A DNA stretch of 19,394 bases from Bipolaris cookei (taxonomy: Eukaryota; Ascomycota; Dothideomycetes; Pleosporales; Pleosporaceae), in contig NRSV01000017.1 in NCBI GenBank assembly GCA_002286855.1, positions 1 to 19,394 on the forward strand, read 5' to 3'. Below the pieces are notes generated by a model, which saw nothing but the letters and a program-made list of their open reading frames with translations, did no database searches and was not told the DNA's origin. Positions 18,219 to 19,394 of this stretch are shown in pieces (positions within the stretch are counted from its first letter, which is position 1; the number at the start of each line of letters is the position of its first letter). Both the position numbers and the translations under genes were made by a program.

Positions 18219-18882
18219 GGAACGCGAGTGATTGATGGATGGATATAGGGAAAAATAGGGGGCATACTTTCGGTTGTTGCGGGGGGTTTTTTGGGGGGGA
18301 GGGGGGGGGTTTGGGGTTTTAAAATAATGGGGAGTTGGCATGCATTTGAGGATGCGGCTGGTTTAGCCGTATTCTCTTATTCTTTTTTTTTAAACTTTGG
18401 CACTGGTGTGGAATGTGAGAGGGTTACTGATATGGGCATGAGCATGTGCATGTTCGATGACTTTTTTTTGCGAAACTGAAATGGGTTTAGCGATTGGGAT
18501 TGTTTTCGTGCAACGCGTGTGGGATCTTGGGTGCAATGGGACATGATGGAGCATTAGATGTAATTCAACTATTTTTTTTTCAAGTGATGTTTTTTGCTTG
18601 GTTCATCTGGAAGGGTTATCGTGACGTCGGTGGGGTTTGAGTGGTGGTCGTGGCGGTATACTTGGGTGTCTAGGGATTTACAGGAAAAGTCAGTTCTCTG
18701 ATGCGATGTTGTGTACATGTGGTGTGAATTATACTGTCTTGTAAATCTTCTCCTTCCCACTCTCTTGTATGTCTTCAGGTGGAAATCTGCACAGCGAAGT
18801 AGAAAGAATGGGTGTTGATGCTGGTTGAGGAAGAGCGGTCGGATAAACTGCGCCAAGTACAACTTCCCACTACGTCCTCGTA
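18219..18882. other. 3' flank of vosA up to the transposon
   Basis: No gene is seen on either strand. The stretch contains a G-rich tract and several T-runs (18381-18390, 18463-18470, 18571-18580) where the vosA transcript may end. A minus-strand frame (18967-18569) spans the transposon terminus and is not credible as a gene. Confidence 0.55.
18281..18316 (+). repeat. G-rich tract with four G-runs (possible G-quadruplex)
   Basis: G6, T6, G7, A, G9, T3, G4, starting 63 bp after the vosA stop codon. The runs satisfy the usual G3+ loop rule for an intramolecular quadruplex on the sense strand, in what is probably the 3' untranslated region. Confidence 0.75.
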
Positions 18883-18892
18883 ACGTGCTCCA

Positions 18893-18926
18893 CCAGTGAG
18901 CTGCGCACCCCAGTAAGCTGCGCACC
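18893..18926 (-). repeat. Two tandem 17-bp units in the family B terminal repeat (right copy)
   Basis: Units CCAGTGAGCTGCGCACC (18893-18909) and CCAGTAAGCTGCGCACC (18910-18926) differ at one base. They are the inverted counterpart of 190-223. Confidence 0.88.
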
Positions 18927-19007
18927 CCACCAAACTTGACGCGACGCTCTACACCATTGAGCCACAACGACGTAGTTAAAATAAATAAAACTTAGAGATG
19001 TAATTAC

Positions 19008-19394
19008 TTATTTAGCTCTACATGAAGTCCGAGTATGTCCTTCAACGTGACACTTCGTGCACGTTGGCGGCGCGCGCCGACGTCGCTCACCAGCCTGGTT
19101 CTGGCTATCTCCTATGAGTAACCTTTCTGCCTCTGTAGCAAGCTGCTGAGCCTACTGTACCTGGAGCACTCCACCAGAAGCAATATATTGACGTGGCTGG
19201 CTCTGCTTTTGTCGTTGGCGCTGGTTTTCTTCACGTAGCTTCTTATTCTCCTCTGCAAGTATCGTCGCTGATTGCATTGCAAGCTGAGCGCTTTTCGCAA
19301 GCTGGCGTATCGCGATACTTGTTGGGCTCTGTGGCTGGTGGCGCAGTCGCTCTTGGAGATAGCGTACCTGCTGCTGAAGCTCTGCTACTGTATG
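19008..19394 (-). pseudogene. Pogo-like transposase C-terminus (partial, one in-frame stop)
   Basis: On the minus strand a frame enters from the window edge and ends at TAA 19010-19008. It encodes VAELQQQVRYLQERL, IRQLAKSAQLAMQSATILAE, a Gln-rich linker (RQRQKQSQPRQYIASGG) and the CX2CX4HX4C zinc-knuckle tail, including RAPPTCTKC. One stop, TAG at 19154-19152, lies where the middle copy has CAG (Gln), again a C-to-T change on the coding strand. The catalytic domain lies outside the window, so the rest of the gene cannot be judged. The helical, Gln-rich stretch probably forms a coiled coil. Confidence 0.83.

Larger units (their letters stand above)
18883..19394 (-). mobile_element. 3' end of a pogo-like DNA transposon (family B, right copy)
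   Basis: Inverted relative to the left copy and truncated by the window edge. The terminal repeat begins ACGTGCTCCACCAGTGAG, with TA just outside at 18881-18882. It contains two 17-bp units, the 3' untranslated region and 128 codons of the transposase C-terminus. It is the best preserved of the three copies in the overlapping part. Confidence 0.87.

Noticed and set aside
18569..18967. 132-codon minus-strand frame next to the right transposon copy
   Set aside because: It starts inside the transposon 3' region and crosses the terminal repeat into unrelated sequence; no domain.

Overview
The window looks like nuclear DNA of a filamentous ascomycete, most likely a dothideomycete of the Pleosporales type (inference). 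The signs are introns of about 47-141 bp with GTAAGT donors and CTAAC/CTGAT-like branch points, a fungus-specific velvet regulator, a fungal microsomal P450, and cut-and-paste DNA transposons (pogo/Fot1 and Tc1) disabled mainly by C:G to T:A changes, the pattern left by repeat-induced point mutation (RIP).

Layout. (1) Positions 1-6608 are a transposon island. It holds the 3' end of a pogo-like element (family B, 1-233), a complete 2.1 kb pogo-like element with ~70 bp terminal inverted repeats (family A, 377-2484), an AT-rich pocket with a candidate intron-containing small secreted cysteine-rich gene on the minus strand (2788-3177), a complete Tc1 element with 25 bp terminal repeats (3872-5627), and a heavily mutated second copy of family B (about 5955-6606). 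(2) The family B copy ends inside the 3' half of an Hsp70-like gene, which survives as a 5'-truncated remnant with one intron (6609-7346). (3) 7347-10026 is gene-poor, with a CA microsatellite and T-rich tracts. (4) 10027-11931 is an intact four-exon cytochrome P450. (5) 11932-17183 is a long stretch with no convincing gene, ending in a pyrimidine-rich leader or promoter. (6) 17184-18218 is an intronless velvet-domain gene, recognisable as vosA, followed by a G-rich tract. (7) 18883-19394 is a third copy of family B, on the minus strand and cut by the window edge.

The host genes do not form an evident pathway cluster. VosA is a conserved regulator of sporulation and spore viability, and the P450 is a stand-alone monooxygenase of unknown substrate.

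The most unusual observations are: (a) family A carries 13 copies of the palindrome CGTACG in 2.1 kb, spread over all three codon phases and at the inner edge of its terminal repeats, and removing the element rebuilds the same motif at the insertion site; (b) the small secreted protein candidate lies between two transposons; (c) comparison of two family B copies shows their stop codons to be C-to-T changes.
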